Positions 1 through 12,490 are shown, counted from the stretch's first letter. The stretch: DNA of 64,000 nucleotides from Symsagittifera roscoffensis (GCF_963678635.1 NC_087069.1:46580276-46644275), one strand, 5' to 3'. Numbers and translations: made by a program. Notes: generated by a model from the sequence alone, not told the origin.

Positions 1-804
1 CATACATGTTTTTATGAACAAAGAACAGAAACAAACCATCAGAAATGGTATCCGGTTCCATTCGTTTAGCTCCTTCTTTCAACAAACAATACGGATCCTC
101 TTCATCCTCGTCCGAAAGTTCCGACTGATTAGACGAAAAAACAGCCGAACGATTAGCTAACAAGTTGTCATCGAAATTCAACTCCTCTTCTTCGTTTTCA
201 TAATTGCTGACGTCTCCATCGTTGTCGCACAGGTTATTGCAACTTGATGTCAATGACCTCGGCAATTCTGGACTTGGACTGTAGAAATTATTGCACGCGT
301 GATCGTATTTTGATTCAAAACAAGTTTTCACACTGTTGTTTTTTACCTTTACTTTGTCCACGTTCTTTAACTGATTCAAATTTATCAATTCAGAGCAGCG
401 ATCTTCGATATTTTCATCACCCGAAAGCGTGTCTTTCGATCCTTTTAAATCTTCATCTAACGCGCCTAGTTTAAAATTATCACTAAACTGACTTTTCACA
501 ACAATAGGCTGAGCTAGAATCTGATTCCTGCTTGCGTAATTTGAGTTGTTTAAAGAATTGTCACAACTCCCGTCAGGCGATGTTCTCCTTGATGGTATGC
601 AGCAACTTTCTTCGGAATTTATCGATTGTCGATCGCCCAATCTATCTAAGGTGTTTGCCATTGAGTTTTCGGCTTCAGGGATTGTTTCAAGGAAGTTCTC
701 CATCTTGTCAGAATTACTTTCCTCCGGGGAGATTCGGTTCACGAATATGTTGCTGGAAGACAGATTTGGTTCTTGGTCAAAGTTTGCTTCTGATTGTTGT
801 TGTA
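1..804 (-). CDS. CAP-Gly gene, exon 5 (runs off the left edge)
   Basis: A polypyrimidine tract and CAG at 807-805 precede 267 codons without a stop down to base 1. The translation begins VQQQSEANFDQEPN. It is Ser/Asn/Glu-rich and becomes strongly acidic, with LSDEDEEDPYCLLKEGAKR near the edge. The exon continues or is spliced beyond the window. I recognise no domain. Confidence 0.75.
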
Positions 805-3800
805 CTGAAAAAAAAGGAAAAAAAAACTCAGGGTAGTTAACTCGATAACAAAAATTTGCAAACAATTACATCTCGAAATTCATACCTCGCTCACGAAAAC
901 TAAGCCTTCTTTTTTTGAATGTTTTTTTTTAATATTCAGTTTATATAGGCTGATGCACTCGGTTCTACTAAATAAAAACCTTTTGTTTGGGTGCCTAATT
1001 GAATAGAATCACACGTTATTTGGTCTTCATATAAACATGTCAAAAGGGCGCAATTCGCTACAATAGGTACAAAGTTTTCTCATGATTAACCAATTCATCA
1101 ACTGTTTACACGGGTGGATACTCTTTACAAGGTCGCATGGGGGGGGGGGAATTAGTTAAAGAGATCCGACAACCTTGTAAATGCACTGGCTACGGTATGA
1201 AACTTGGTTTATGTATTATCTGGATGAAGGTACATACCTGGACTATGTTCCACCTGCGTGAGAGTCTGACTATTATTACCCCCACCATAATACATGTCTT
1301 CACTCTCTATCACATATGTCTCAGTTGCCACTTCCAACTGCACGCCTCCATCCCTTCCACCTCCGAGTATCATATCAGGGGTGGGGCTGGGACAAGTGAA
1401 GAGGTACTGGGCTTGGCGGAGGGCACTGCCTGGGCTGCCATCACCTGAAATTGATCAAAACTTTTATATTTATAAGCGTGCAATCTCACGTGTTAAACAG
1501 CAAATCTGCCATTTTTTTGTTAATAATTTTGAAGATTTTGGTTAAAAAAATTGCATCAAGTACACTAACTGGATATTCGAGTTTTGAAACCATTTTTTCC
1601 TCGATTTTTTTTCTCATGCTTGTGACAATTTAACTACAATGAACAGGACCAAAACACGAGCTTATTAGCTCATTGCGAAAAACGTGGTATTTAAACCAGT
1701 CGAAATATAAAACAGCTACCTACCTTTTTTACAAGCCCATAATACCAAGTAATTATAAAAGAATTTTGTAACAACTGTCTTACATTACATCTACAAAAAT
1801 TACAGAAGATTTCAACAAAAATTTAAATTTGGCTGGTTTATTCACACTTGAAAAAATTATGTTGCGTCACCATGATAAACAAGTTTTCCAAAAACATTAA
1901 AAATTTGTTACCGGCTCTATTTCTTTTCTAATATTTTTGTCTTTACTGTAGTCCGTGGAGCAGATCGATGTCATCCATTTTGCCGTAGTCTGCCATGATT
2001 AAGTTCAACTTACCCAACGGCGTGGATGGAATTCCATTTTGGATTTGTTTGTCTCTAATCAGCAGAGTCAAATCCGACATGTTCTGCTTGGGGAGCAACA
2101 TCTGCACCTCTGTCAAACTGTTCCTCTGAGATCCCCCCATTGCTCCACCCTCACCAGTTGCTGTTCCCACTTTTGATACATTCCCACGTGAATTCCTTGG
2201 TCTCAAGAACCTACAAATTACAATATAAAGACACAGTCATCATCATCATCTATTGTTATTTTAGCACCCTTATCATATATTCAAATGCGCAGTTTGAAAA
2301 CTGAGGTATTAATGGAGTTTTAAGTCCAGAAGAATTGTGCACACTCCAAGTCAATTGGCTTTTTCATATGATAGCCAACCCAGCTAGTAGAAAGAAAATT
2401 AAAGCACATCCGAGTAAAATTTTGTATTTGGGACAAAAATTGGCTGACAGTGGGGCGGTTCTTGGAGTTATAATGGTAAACAGACTTTAAGAGCCTGCTA
2501 AGACACGATTTCTTAAGAAACATTTCGACAATTTTCCTAAATTAGGGAGGAAAAATTGGCATTGAAAAAAAAGCGGGGCGCTCCTATGTTTTCAAATGTT
2601 AAAATGGGTAGCTGGGAAGACGAATTTGATTTTCTCGACGCAACTTTAATGTTTTCGGATGAATAAACATTGCATGCTTTAAAAAAACACATGCTTCTCT
2701 ATTTTAGAAAAAAAACTATTCACAATTTATAGATTTTATCTTTCTTTTACTAACCTTTCAATTTTACTCATACCACTCGCTGGCTCAACATTAGAACTTC
2801 CACCAGTATTTTTCACTCCAGTTTGACTGGTTTGGTTCGACTCAAAAATTTTCGGTCCTTCTCTGGCCATTGGCGAAATCGCATTACTAGTTGAAGGCAC
2901 ATTATTTGCATTAATAACATCGCCAGTCGGCAATTTCGGTACACTTTGGGTTCTGAGAAACTGTGGATGAACTGGTAAAAAATGTTTCCGATTTGAAGAA
3001 GGCGGCGTTTTCGGAGCATTTCTATTTGCCGCTTTCAGTGAATTAATTGCCGTTGGAGCATTTGAAGTCGTATTTTTATCCAAGTTTCCATTACTGAAAC
3101 TTTTACTATCAATTTGATTTTGACAATCGATATGTGGGTAATCATTTCTAACGTACGAACTTCCAAAATAGCTCGTATGATCACGTAACGAGCTCGTTTT
3201 TTGCTTAACTTCGGTTTTCAAATCAACTGCATTCGTATTGGTTTGTTGAGGTATTGCAATATTTTGAGAGCTTTTTCTCGAAGGACTAGTTGGCTCTTTG
3301 CACGGTGTAAAACTAATTCGGTCAACTGACACAAAAAGGCCAAATTTAAACGGGCACTGAAAATATCTGACGCCTTCAACCGCTCCGTCGTTTTTCCCAC
3401 TAGCCGTATAAAGTTCAAGGCCACAAAAGATTGCATTTTGAGGCGCAAAATGAGTCGTCCCAATGTACCGAATGATTCCCTTCAACTCGCCGAAATAAAC
3501 AATATCACCTATTCTCGGTTCTCTGGGCTGCTGGCGATTAATTTCTGCAAAATGCTTCGAGCTGTTAGCACTATTATGTTTCAAGGCTGAATTTGATTCT
3601 TGTTGGTTTCCTGAGCTGTTTTTCTGATTGTTGTTGACATTTGAGTGATTGTTGTTGTTGTTTGTTGATGATGATTTTTCACCTGAAGTTACAGTGTTTA
3701 GCCTATCCCTGAAACTCGGCAAGAAGGACTTTTTGCGCTTCGACGCTGCGCCTGTGAGGGGCGTGTTTGCACTTGCTGATCGCTGATTGGTCGGAGGGAT

Positions 3801-6290
3801 TTGGGTGAAGTTTGGGGCTGGTTTCGTCGAGGTAGAAGAAGCATATTGAGCTGACTGAAATAAAACAGAAACTTTATTTCCACGTTGCCGAATTGATGCA
3901 TTAAAAACGAACACTTAGCAGTTTATTGTTGAATTTAAAATATGTGAATTCAGGTATTAGCTAATTTAAAAAAATGTGCCGACTGAAGTTTCACATAGCT
4001 GGTATTGAAAAAAGATGAACAATTTGCAACAACGATATCCAACTGCTTTCAAAAGTTTCACAAATATCAAAACAAAAAACTCAACACATGTTAAGATTGC
4101 TTTAGAAATGAAACTTTACTCTAAAAATCATAAATGATATTTTTGCCAAAATTCATATACATTAATTGTATAGAAGAGATAACTAGAAGTCAATCACGGT
4201 TTTCATTACCTTACACTTCTGCTTTTCGAAGGAAATGAACAGAACTTAAAAAGAAATCAAAAACAAACCACGAAAAATTAAAGTTGAGTCTGAATAAATT
4301 TTTAGACTTTTCCTGAAAAAAAAACGAAAGGAAAAATCATCACGACCTATAAAAGAGTCTGTACTACGTTAATGCAGCAGAGTATACTGGCCTTCTAGCA
4401 GCGTCACACCGCCTGTCTTCAAAGACTAGTCAACAATAAATCGCATACAACACGTCTATTAAATTGCCCAGGTTGAAAAAAAAGTGAAAGTAAATAAAAC
4501 AAGACTGCTCGTATCAGGGCGAAGCCCTGATTGTTCCGACTGCCTTCTAAGGTTTATGGAGCAGTAATAACATTAAAAAATCAAATGTAAGAAAAAATAA
4601 AATGAAAAATTTTTTTTTTCTAAAATTTGAAATTTTTTATGAAAATCATCCCCCCACACGCCATACAAAGTACGAAAGGATAGATTTTGCTCCTTGTAAC
4701 AAACCAATTATGGCGAATAAGCTTCTTTTAACCAACTTGGAACGATTTCTAAGACGGATTAACTCTCCGCTTACGCGTTAATAGCGCGAAATATATCGCG
4801 CGTTAATTGTCCCAAATTGGCCAAAATTACAATCTTTAAACCCCCATAACTTTACGAAAAATAATCACAGGTGAAATATCTTTTCAAAGTTGAGCTCAAG
4901 ACAACAATACCTTTTGAACGATATAAAAAAATTCCGTCAAAAAAGGCTAGTTAAAAAGTCGAAATTTGTCTGAAGAAAAAAAAAAACCCACCCCGAGCAC
5001 AAATATTCCGTTACTTTCGTATCGAAAGTCGGAACAACGAACGTTTGCTTGTGCAAAAAAAGTTGATTACTGTATCATTAGCACAAAATTCCAGACCAAA
5101 ACAGTCATTGTAAAAATCAGAAATAAAAATTCCTTTTTGCTGAACTTACTGAGAACAAGAGGGCATCGAAAAACAATCGTTAATTTCAGTCTTAATGCCA
5201 GAAAAAAACTAAGTTTATTCTCTACACTGCAAATATTTGAGTTTATCTTTTCAAGCTGCAAATCACCACTAAGAGGACTCAAATATGATACCACACTACG
5301 CCTCTACGAGTTTTTCTATAAAGCGCAAATTGTTTGGAAAAAAACCCAAACAAAACAAGGCTAGCCAATTGCTGTGGAAGTAGCACAGAATCTTACCACC
5401 ACACTTATAAAGGTTAAAAAAATTCAAAAATGAGGTAAAAAAATTTTAAAATCGAATTTGATTTTGAAATCGGAAAAAAAGCAGACCAATATTTCTGAAC
5501 AATGAGGCATATTTTTTCAATCGAAAGGATGACTGAAAGGAATTTAATATGATTCCAAACATAAATCCCTATTAGCTTTCATTGAACAACACACCCTAAG
5601 CCAAAATTCCGTTCTATCATTTCGTGAAATGGTCGAAACAAAAAACGCTTTTTAAAAAAAGATGGCAAAATTTGCTTTCTTAAGATTAAATCAATACCAA
5701 GCGGAGGCTCTGCAAATGAACAAAACAAGACCAAATGGTCACAGCGCAGTGATTGACACTCACAATAACGTACGTTTTTCAAAATAGTGAATGAATATAA
5801 TCCACTTTCTAAAATCTCACCAGAAAATATAAAAGTCAAAAACTCAGGTTGAGAAATTTCTTAAGGCTTAGTTTGCAAAACATTACATCCATCTAAGCGA
5901 GAGTTTTTACTACAATCATTAAAACAAGCTAAACAAACATACTCCATTCATTTGCATGTTTCATCTATCACAATCACTTACAAAAACTGAGTTATAATCG
6001 CCACCGGGTGACAACTTATCCAAATCTGTGCAAATTCTTTTCTGAGACAAATCTTCGAATGGTAGCGAGGCTGTTTTCACATTTCCATGATGACGAACTT
6101 GGTGGATATTTTCAGGTGAGTTCAGTCTTGGAGACTGATGACCTCTGATTTTGGGGTCAAAATTGGGGTCAAACGAGGGTAGCGGACTTTGAGGGGGCAT
6201 CGCTGCTGGGGCGAAATTGTGGGTGGGAGAGGAAACGCTATTTGATCTGGAGTGAGAGAAAAATTTACGGAGTAAAATTGAAGGCGCCAT
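1..6290 (-). CDS. CAP-Gly domain protein gene (five exons, 3' end beyond window)
   Basis: Five minus-strand exons (6290-5982, 3854-2755, 2210-2014, 1444-1238, 804-1) join through GT-AG introns with compatible phases (0, 2, 1, 1) into about 872 residues, still open at the window edge. The ATG at 6290 follows an in-frame stop and has a good context (A at -3, G at +4). Residues about 219-285 form a CAP-Gly domain: GDIVYFGELKGIIRYIG, then the hallmark GKNDG (about 256-260), then the closing FVSVDRISF. CAP-Gly domains bind the C-terminal EEY/F tails of alpha-tubulin, EB1 and CLIP-170, so a cytoplasmic microtubule plus-end role is expected from the family. The rest is low-complexity Ser/Asn/Pro-rich and becomes acidic near the window edge. 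I see no coiled coil, ankyrin repeats or protease domain in this part, so CLIP-1, CLIP-3/4 or CYLD cannot be chosen. Confidence 0.8.
1238..1444 (-). CDS. CAP-Gly gene, exon 4
   Basis: The acceptor AATTTCAG|GTGATGG (phase 1) is followed by 69 codons free of stops, beginning DGSPGSALRQAQYLF and including a Gly-rich GGGRDGG segment. The donor is CCAG|GTATGT (phase 1). G+C is clearly above the flanking introns, as expected for coding DNA here. No recognised domain. Confidence 0.75.
2014..2210 (-). CDS. CAP-Gly gene, exon 3
   Basis: The acceptor TTTGTAG|GTTCTTG completes the Arg codon split at the previous donor. The exon encodes a stretch starting FLRPRNSRGNVSKVG and ends at the strong donor TTGG|GTAAGT in phase 1. 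Reading through that donor gives 22 more codons and a TAA at 1943, which could be a shorter isoform. The spliced route is preferred because exon 4 takes exactly this phase. Confidence 0.7.
2755..3854 (-). CDS. CAP-Gly gene, exon 2 (contains the CAP-Gly domain)
   Basis: The acceptor TTTATTTCAG|TCAGCTC at 3854 opens in phase 0. The donor GAAAG|GTTAGT after 2755 closes in phase 2. The exon carries a polar Asn/Ser-rich linker, the CAP-Gly domain with GKNDG, and a long Ser/Thr/Asn tail ending SKIER. Frames upstream of the acceptor are intronic; an ATG at 3914 is not needed once the splice is used. Confidence 0.8.
3855..5981 (-). other. Intron 1 of the CAP-Gly gene, repeat-filled
   Basis: This 2.1-kb intron is AT-rich. 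It contains a family A repeat (4498-5038), a flanking stretch at 4303-4380 that recurs near 13556, and a hairpin-like motif near 5358-5400. No convincing additional exon was seen. Confidence 0.6.
4498..5038 (+). repeat. Interspersed repeat family A, copy 1
   Basis: About 540 bp starting ACAAGACTGCTCGTATCAGG and ending CGAAAGTCGGAACAAC. It is nearly collinear with 60588-61114 and more loosely with 37276-37798. The left end has a hairpin (TCAGGGC-GAA-GCCCTGA) followed by TGTTCCGAC. The right end has CTTTCGTATCGAAAG then GTCGGAAC, so the two ends form sub-terminal inverted repeats. A second palindrome (TAGCGCGAAATATATCGCGC) lies inside. It appears non-coding and non-autonomous; its superfamily is not recognised. 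Confidence 0.75.
5982..6290 (-). CDS. CAP-Gly gene, exon 1 (initiating)
   Basis: This exon encodes 103 residues starting MAPSILLRKFFSHSRSNS and ending NSVF, followed by a TTTTT|GTAAGT donor (phase 0). An in-frame TAG lies just upstream of the ATG, so this is the first coding exon of this transcript form. It is Ser/Pro-rich and holds no recognised domain. Confidence 0.75.
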
Positions 6291-8988
6291 TTTAACGAAG
6301 AAAGAATGAACTCTCTAATTAACCAGTTATTAATAACCAACTGTTCGAAGTACAATCGTAATGTAATGACCACTTTTAGATGAACTACTTTAAACTAAGA
6401 AGTAAATTCGATTTTATTTGTTCGGGAAATTTAACAGGGAGGAAATTTTTAACTGAAAACGGTTCACTCAACTTGTCAGTTCAATGGACTTTTTACTGTA
6501 TAATCAAATTCATAAATAAGATACTTGTCCTAGACCATAGGAAAATTTAAAATTGAGCAGCTTTAAATGTTGATATTAAACAAAGTTCGTTGCTTCAAAA
6601 CCTAGAAGACCACATTTTAAGGTTTCGAGTGTTCACAATTTTTAACTAATTGGATTGTAGCTGATAATATGATCTTGTAAAACGAATAACTTCAACAGCG
6701 GTGCTTTAGCCAGACGGTCTTACAAGCTTGATTTATTTAAAGACACGTCTTTCAGTCTAAAAAAAGACTGATTATGGTGAGTTTCTGACTGTAAAATAAG
6801 CTCTTATTTGTTAATAAGAAGCAAAACTATGACTCATTTTTGTCAATCAAGTGGTCTTAAAACGCCAATAAAAAAATCACTCGAACAAAAAATAAACCGT
6901 TCAATGAATTTTTTTTCAGACGATGCTAGTTGTTTTTTTTTCAAGATAAAATTGTAGATTTAACAAACGGCAGCTTTTTTGTGGCTAATAAAAAATTATG
7001 TGGGATGATCTTCAAATTGTCAACGATGAAAAATGTTAACTAGCAATATAATGCAATACTTGAGTAAATTATGCAGTTTCTTTGCACACAAGATCGGTAC
7101 GTCAAGCCATAACACCAAGGAATCGAATCATTCAGGCTAGATTTTTATAGGAAGTATGGTTACGGTTGGTAGTAATTTGTTCACAATACCGGTAAGCTAT
7201 GATTAATAATATATGAAACTTAAGATTGTAAGGCGCTTCAATGGCGCGTGTTTCAATAAATCAAATAAATTTGTGACGTTATTTGTCTTTAATCCACACA
7301 GCAGAAATAAAAATAGGCGACCGAAAAAAATGTTTTTATCTCCAAAATGCTGTATAAATATTTAAAAAGAATTTTTGCGCCATCATTTGTTCTAAGAATT
7401 TATTACATAAGCTAATGTACCACAAAATTTGGTTTAAAACATCTGGAAAAATGAGTAATGTATTGAAATCGGAATAATAAGTAATGACAACCTGACAAGT
7501 CTAATGGAAAAAGACTAAAAAATGTGACGTAATTTAACGAGTAAGTAGGCGTGATATAATGCCTATTTCAGTTCACAACCTTTTTTTAACCCAACAACTA
7601 GGGATTATCTCATTATTTCAATTCTTCCTGACAAAATGAGTCGGAAATTTGGTCAAATTACTACAAAAAGAGGAACATTTGTAATTCAATAGATGAATGG
7701 AATTATAGGGAAAAGCAAAATGTTTCGATTGATTGGCGAAAATAGGTCAACTAATTTAAAATCACTCTCAAGGAAGAGAGTTAAATATTGGAGTGGCTAA
7801 AAAGTGTTTCTTGCTTTTTATCTTCAGTCAAAAATTGTCACCTTTTTTCATGCAACAATTTATTTTAATTTAAATTTAATAATAAAAAAAGAGGGCTATA
7901 AATTTATACGAGAAAAGAAATAGAACAATAACAATTTCAGTAATTGGCACAAAGTGGGAAAATTTATTATAAAACGGGAGAAAATGGGGAAGGGTAATTT
8001 CTCAAAATGTCCTCCTTTTCTTTAGGTGTGCTCCCCAACAGAAAGTTCAATTGCAAAATGAAATAGAAGTATTAGTCATAGAGGTAGGTCTACAGTCTAA
8101 CGGTATCCTATAGGTAAGGGAGATTTAACTAAGGAATATAGCACAACGGTTACAACTGAAATACCTTTTCAAAATTTACCCTTAATTTCAAATCAATTTC
8201 CAGATAGTAACAGTTTTCGTACGTAAGGGTTGTTTAAAATAAAGACCCACAACTAGGATATAAGTATAAAAGACAGCTCAACTACCTAAGTTACAGGGAG
8301 AGCCTTTCGCAATTTGTAAACAGAAAAACGGACTTTGTTGAATTTATTCAGAAATTCTGAACTAGGGAGCAATTACTTTAGATTTCACCAAGGGAAAATC
8401 AAGCTCAATTGAACGGTCTAGTGTATATAACTTTACAACCAATATAATTGCTGCTGTAGTTCACTGAGATCCATTCGCCGCTGGTAATAAAATAAAACAG
8501 ATAGGGTTCACTCAGTTATTATAACTATTTATAACTAGTACCTCGTTATAAGTTTCAGTTGTATAGCTTATAACTTGTTATATAGTAGATGCACTAAATT
8601 ATAATTGGATCGCTCTCCAGGTATGATTTCCGGTAAGAACAAAAAATGCGAAATTGTTTAAAAAAATAATAGCAAATGGTGACTAAACCAAAGCTTTTAT
8701 TCACTAACTGATAGTAGAACTAAGGGTTAAAACACGACAAGATTCTTTCACATAGGAGGGTGAAATTGACAAGGGAAAGTCCAACTATACAGGTAGGGTA
8801 ACTCAGAATAAACCCTGCGGTTATTTGCTGGGGGATTAAGTTACTCCAATCAGTGACATATAGACTATACGTTCCTAACCGATCATATATAGTACACTCT
8901 TAACTACGTTAATATACACAATATACGAGCTTACCACAAGGAACACAAGGTAGCAAAAAAATTTGTACCATAAATCCATGATTTTAAT
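6291..8988. other. Upstream region of the CAP-Gly gene, no gene seen
   Basis: This AT-rich DNA has only short spurious frames. The core promoter of the exon 1 transcript should lie just above 6290, but I see no motif I would call. A cluster of palindromic ATAAC/GTTAT motifs lies around 8515-8585. Confidence 0.5.
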
Positions 8989-9121
8989 TGTTCCGACTTT
9001 CTGAAACATGCGGATGAATTTTGTATTTGGGTGAATTGTAGTTTTTTTCTTTTTTGTTTGGTTTTCCACGCAAAATCGGGTACCACAAATAACCATCGGA
9101 ATGGGTCGAGTGATATATCAT
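8989..9121 (-). repeat. Short interspersed repeat family B, copy 1 (reverse)
   Basis: This is the reverse complement of a roughly 125-bp unit that runs GATATATCACTC, CAACCCAGTCCGATGATTAT, TTGTGGTACC, a poly-A-rich middle, AAGTTCCTCCCCATTT, CAATGGTCGGAACA. Other copies are at 11745-11870, 25495-25613, 42881-43003 and 61387-61500. Confidence 0.65.
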
Positions 9122-10209
9122 ATTTTTGGTCTACTTTCTTCGAGTTAATAAGGTTTGTCAACATAAGGATGGTAGGCTTACAATAGGTCATTTAGTCGAG
9201 TATAGTTAGTTTTTAAAATTTTCTAGCGGCATTTTGGGAATCAAAAACTTCACAAAATTTCAAAAAAAAACGATTTTTTTCGAGATATTTTTCTACAGAA
9301 ACTGTTTTCCAATTGGCAGAAAATTTATCATAATTCATTGTTTATATTTGCCCATTTTTGACAAAAATCTAGAAAAATTGGGAAAGATCATTTTGGAAGT
9401 AGCAGTTTCATAGGAATGAGAACTAAACCAAATGAAGAATGAAAATTGAGACACAAAATTTCATAACCGAAAGTAGATCGAAGTTAGACAAATTTTTCAC
9501 TTCTTTTGAGAGCCGGAAACAATCGGTCTCGAAGCTCCTGAAAAACCTAATAAAACATCAAAGGCGAACCAACAAAGGTAGGTCTCAAATAATACAAAAG
9601 CGGATGAAATCAACAAAGATGATACGCCATGCTATTGTAAAAGCAACCATGCAGATGGTATGCGGGTCAATTAAGCAGGGAACATTTAGGATATACAAAA
9701 TTTATGGTCAAAACATATGAAAACGACGGTCAAAACGTCGAAACACTCCTAAAATAAGGCAGAATTAAATTCTCATAGAACTTGTCGTATAATTAGAAAA
9801 GGGAGTTAATCACTAGTAAAAAAATTACTTGATCTTACAATCATTTCATATGCTCAAACTTTCAGCAGCGTCTTTTTTATCATTTTTCTTTGAATTATAC
9901 AAAAAATCCTAACAGTTATCAGCTTGCTCAGACGATTTATTTTCATGGTTTCTTTCGATTTTATCTTTATAGAGCCACTCTTAGTCTAACCGGAAAACAT
10001 TTTCCCAGATCAAAAGAATCCTTTATTTCCAATTGAAAGATGAAACGCACACTTCAGCGGCACTTGCTAAAATGATAATTTTGTATGATAGCACAATGAT
10101 GCTCAACTCGATTTGATTGAAATCTAGCAATTCAAAAGAACGATTTCCAAAAATGGCGTATATGTTTCAATGGTGCATATGCAAAAAAGTCATACAAAAA
10201 AGTCCGAAA
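9122..10209. other. No gene seen
   Basis: AT-rich single-copy-looking DNA. The 93-codon frame at 9439-9720 is Lys/Ile/Thr-rich, without domain or splice support, and is treated as chance. Confidence 0.45.
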
Positions 10210-10508
10210 CAGGGGCGGATCTAGGATTTTCTCGAGGGGGGAGATTTCCAAAAAATTTCGAAAATTTTGTCGACCTTTTTCTTAGGTCGACCAAATTGCT
10301 TTTCTGAGCTCTCCCAAATCACTAAAAATACCCCATTTTGACCAAACTTTCTGCGCCGCAAGCAAATTTTTGAAAAAAAAACAGGCCAAAAGGCGTTAAA
10401 AATTTTATGGTCAGAGCCAAAAAATGGATACCTTAAAATAGGGGACCATTTGGGTCGGCAGGGGTTCGAATCCCTGAGGGTTGGGGTCTCCACCTAAATC
10501 CACTGGTG
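10210..10508 (+). mobile_element. hAT-like MITE family C, degenerate copy
   Basis: It starts CAGGGGCGGATCTAGG, as does the intact copy at 62676, and shares GATTTTCTCGAGGGGGG and a GGGGTTCGAATCCCTGAGGG block. The right end (CCTAAATCCACTGGTG) is decayed. The flanks GTCCGAAA and GTCCGACC may be remnants of an 8-bp target duplication. Confidence 0.6.
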
Positions 10509-11744
10509 GTCCGACCGAAACATCAAAAACAAATTGTAAAATACGGTTACTTTAATTAATTCGACCCGCAAAATGCTTCGTTTTGCTTTTTTCTTTCGGC
10601 TAAAATCCTTGCAAACCTTTGAAACCCTTTCAGACATTTAACAACAAATCGAGAAACTTCACAACGAATTATTCAAACGCCTATTGAAATCTGAACAACC
10701 TCACGGGTAATTTTCAAACAAGATTCTTGAGAAACTTTCAATCCCTTCAAATTTGGAACAAATAAACAAGTATGGAATTCTTAAACAAAAATTCAACTTG
10801 TATAAGCAAAGTTAGGTTATCTAGTTATACCTCGAAAGATTCCAATCCGAGTAATTTGATCCGGTTGAGAAAAATTATATCCGTTTAAGTTTGGAATCAA
10901 AAGCGGATAACAAAACAAGCGGGTGGTATGATAGTTCTTTTAAACCGCTTTGGAAGGAGCCCAATAGTTGTTCGAAGCAAATGGGCCGTATCAATAGTCC
11001 CCAAATACATAGTTTTCAATTTGAAAGCTTGAGCTAATCGAGAATGTTCAAAGAACGGTTGAAAACTTTGGTGAAGAGCCGAAAAGCAGTAACACGACGT
11101 TTGTTCGGCTTTCAAATCTTTTTTGTTCCGAACATATTCCTCAAATGAGTATAAGTATTGACACATAATCAACGAGAATAAAGACAGAATTGTTTTTATT
11201 CCGGTAGTTTTCACCGTTTTTATTCCGGTAGTTTTCACAGATTAATAATTTAATTTTAGATTTCAAGAAGATTGCTCGCATATCAGGGCAAAGCCCTGAA
11301 TGTTCCGACTGCCTCTTAATCCATATCGAATAGTTTTTGGAACACAGAGCCGAAGCCGGTTACTGTGCCGGTTGAAGGATTATTGTCGTTTTTTTCGGTG
11401 TGGTGTGATGAAAGGAGCTGAACAAAAACTGGAGATTGGGTATATTCGACAGTCATACTAAAATAAGCAAATTTCTTTCTAGTTTTTTGAATTTCTTTTA
11501 ACTTTTGAAAATTTTGATTCCAAAAAAGCGTTAAAATACTCAAAGTAAACCAATGTTACCCAAGAAAAACTAAGTTTTTACGTTTTAAATTAAGCTTTCG
11601 TAAGCTTTCAATTAATTAAAAAAGGACTGCTCGCTCGCTTTATTCGCTCGAATTTCAAAAACTTCAAACCGGTTTTCTCGACACGAGGAAAAAATGTTCG
11701 AAGTTTTTTAATGGGGTTCAAATCACGACTGTAAGGGTTTTAAT
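10509..11744. other. No gene seen; short family A 5' fragment inside
   Basis: Around 11275-11320 the hairpin CAGGGCAAAGCCCTG followed by TGTTCCGACTGCC matches the left end of repeat family A. The remainder is AT-rich with no coding signal. Confidence 0.45.
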
Positions 11745-11870
11745 ATGATATATCACTCAACCCAGTCCGATAATTATTTGTGGTACCTGATTTTGCATGG
11801 AAAAGAAGAACAAAAAAAACTAAAACAAACCCGAACAGAAAGTTCCTCCCCATTTTCAATGGTCGGAACA
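11745..11870 (+). repeat. Short interspersed repeat family B, copy 2
   Basis: A well-preserved forward copy from GATATATCACTCAACCCAGT to CAATGGTCGGAACA, with the diagnostic GTGGTACCTGATTTTGCATG and AAAGTTCCTCCCCATTTT blocks. Confidence 0.7.
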
Positions 11871-11999
11871 AAATATTAGTCGAGAAAATGCAAAATGTCG
11901 AAAAAACCAGTTCTACCATAAACTAAAATTTTTAATGTCTGGATAGAAGTTCATTTTAAGCTAATATGCCAGAAATTTGAAAATTAAATTAGCAACGGA

Positions 12000-12370
12000 A
12001 CAAAACTTACGAAGAGGAAACAAAGCCGGCGATCTTTGAGTAGACACAAGTTGAGCAGAAAAAAAAAGATTTCATGAAAAATCTGAACAATTTTTAAATT
12101 CAACCTAAGATTAGAATGAAAAACATTTTTTTCTTTCAACTACAAAAAATTTGCCTAGAGCATTAGAAAAGAAAAATCAGCGATGTGGCAACTAAGCCGA
12201 CAATCTTTGAGCAGAAAACTGTTGAGACGAAAAACAAATTAAAAATTTCAAATCCACCTCCCTGGAACTACAGAGCTGCACTTGCACTGAAAATTTCTTA
12301 CAGGACAAACAAAATTTGTGATGTGGCAACTAAGCCGACAAAATTGTAGCTGAATAACGGAAATCCAATA
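12000..12370 (+). repeat. Degenerate tandem repeat, about 140-bp period
   Basis: Three spaced occurrences of a block like GATGTGGCAACTAAGCCGAC followed by AATCTTTGAGCAG (near 12025, 12182 and 12320) show an old tandem array. A weaker relative (GGAAACTAGGCCGAAAAC) occurs near 12893. Non-coding. Confidence 0.5.
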
Positions 12371-12490
12371 GTTCAATTTCTACCGAAAACGTTTTTTGAT
12401 TTGCATACATGCTGAAAAAAACAAGGTCCGGCCGAGAGTCGAACCCCAGAACCTTAAGGTACAACGGCCAAGGCATAACTCTATGCCAAA

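Noticed and set aside
1943..2014. Read-through of CAP-Gly exon 3 to a TAA at 1943
   Set aside because: Possible as a short isoform, but the strong GTAAGT donor and matching phase of exon 4 make splicing the main route.
4966..5364. 132-codon plus frame
   Set aside because: Overlaps a repeat in the CAP-Gly intron, Lys/Phe-rich from A/T-rich codons, no homology recognised.
9439..9720. 93-codon plus frame
   Set aside because: Lys-rich low-information translation, no neighbours or motifs in support.
12420..12490. tRNA-like segment on the minus strand (GGGGTTCGACTCTCGGCC resembles a B box)
   Set aside because: No acceptor stem, and T- and D-stems do not pair properly; at most a tRNA-derived relic.
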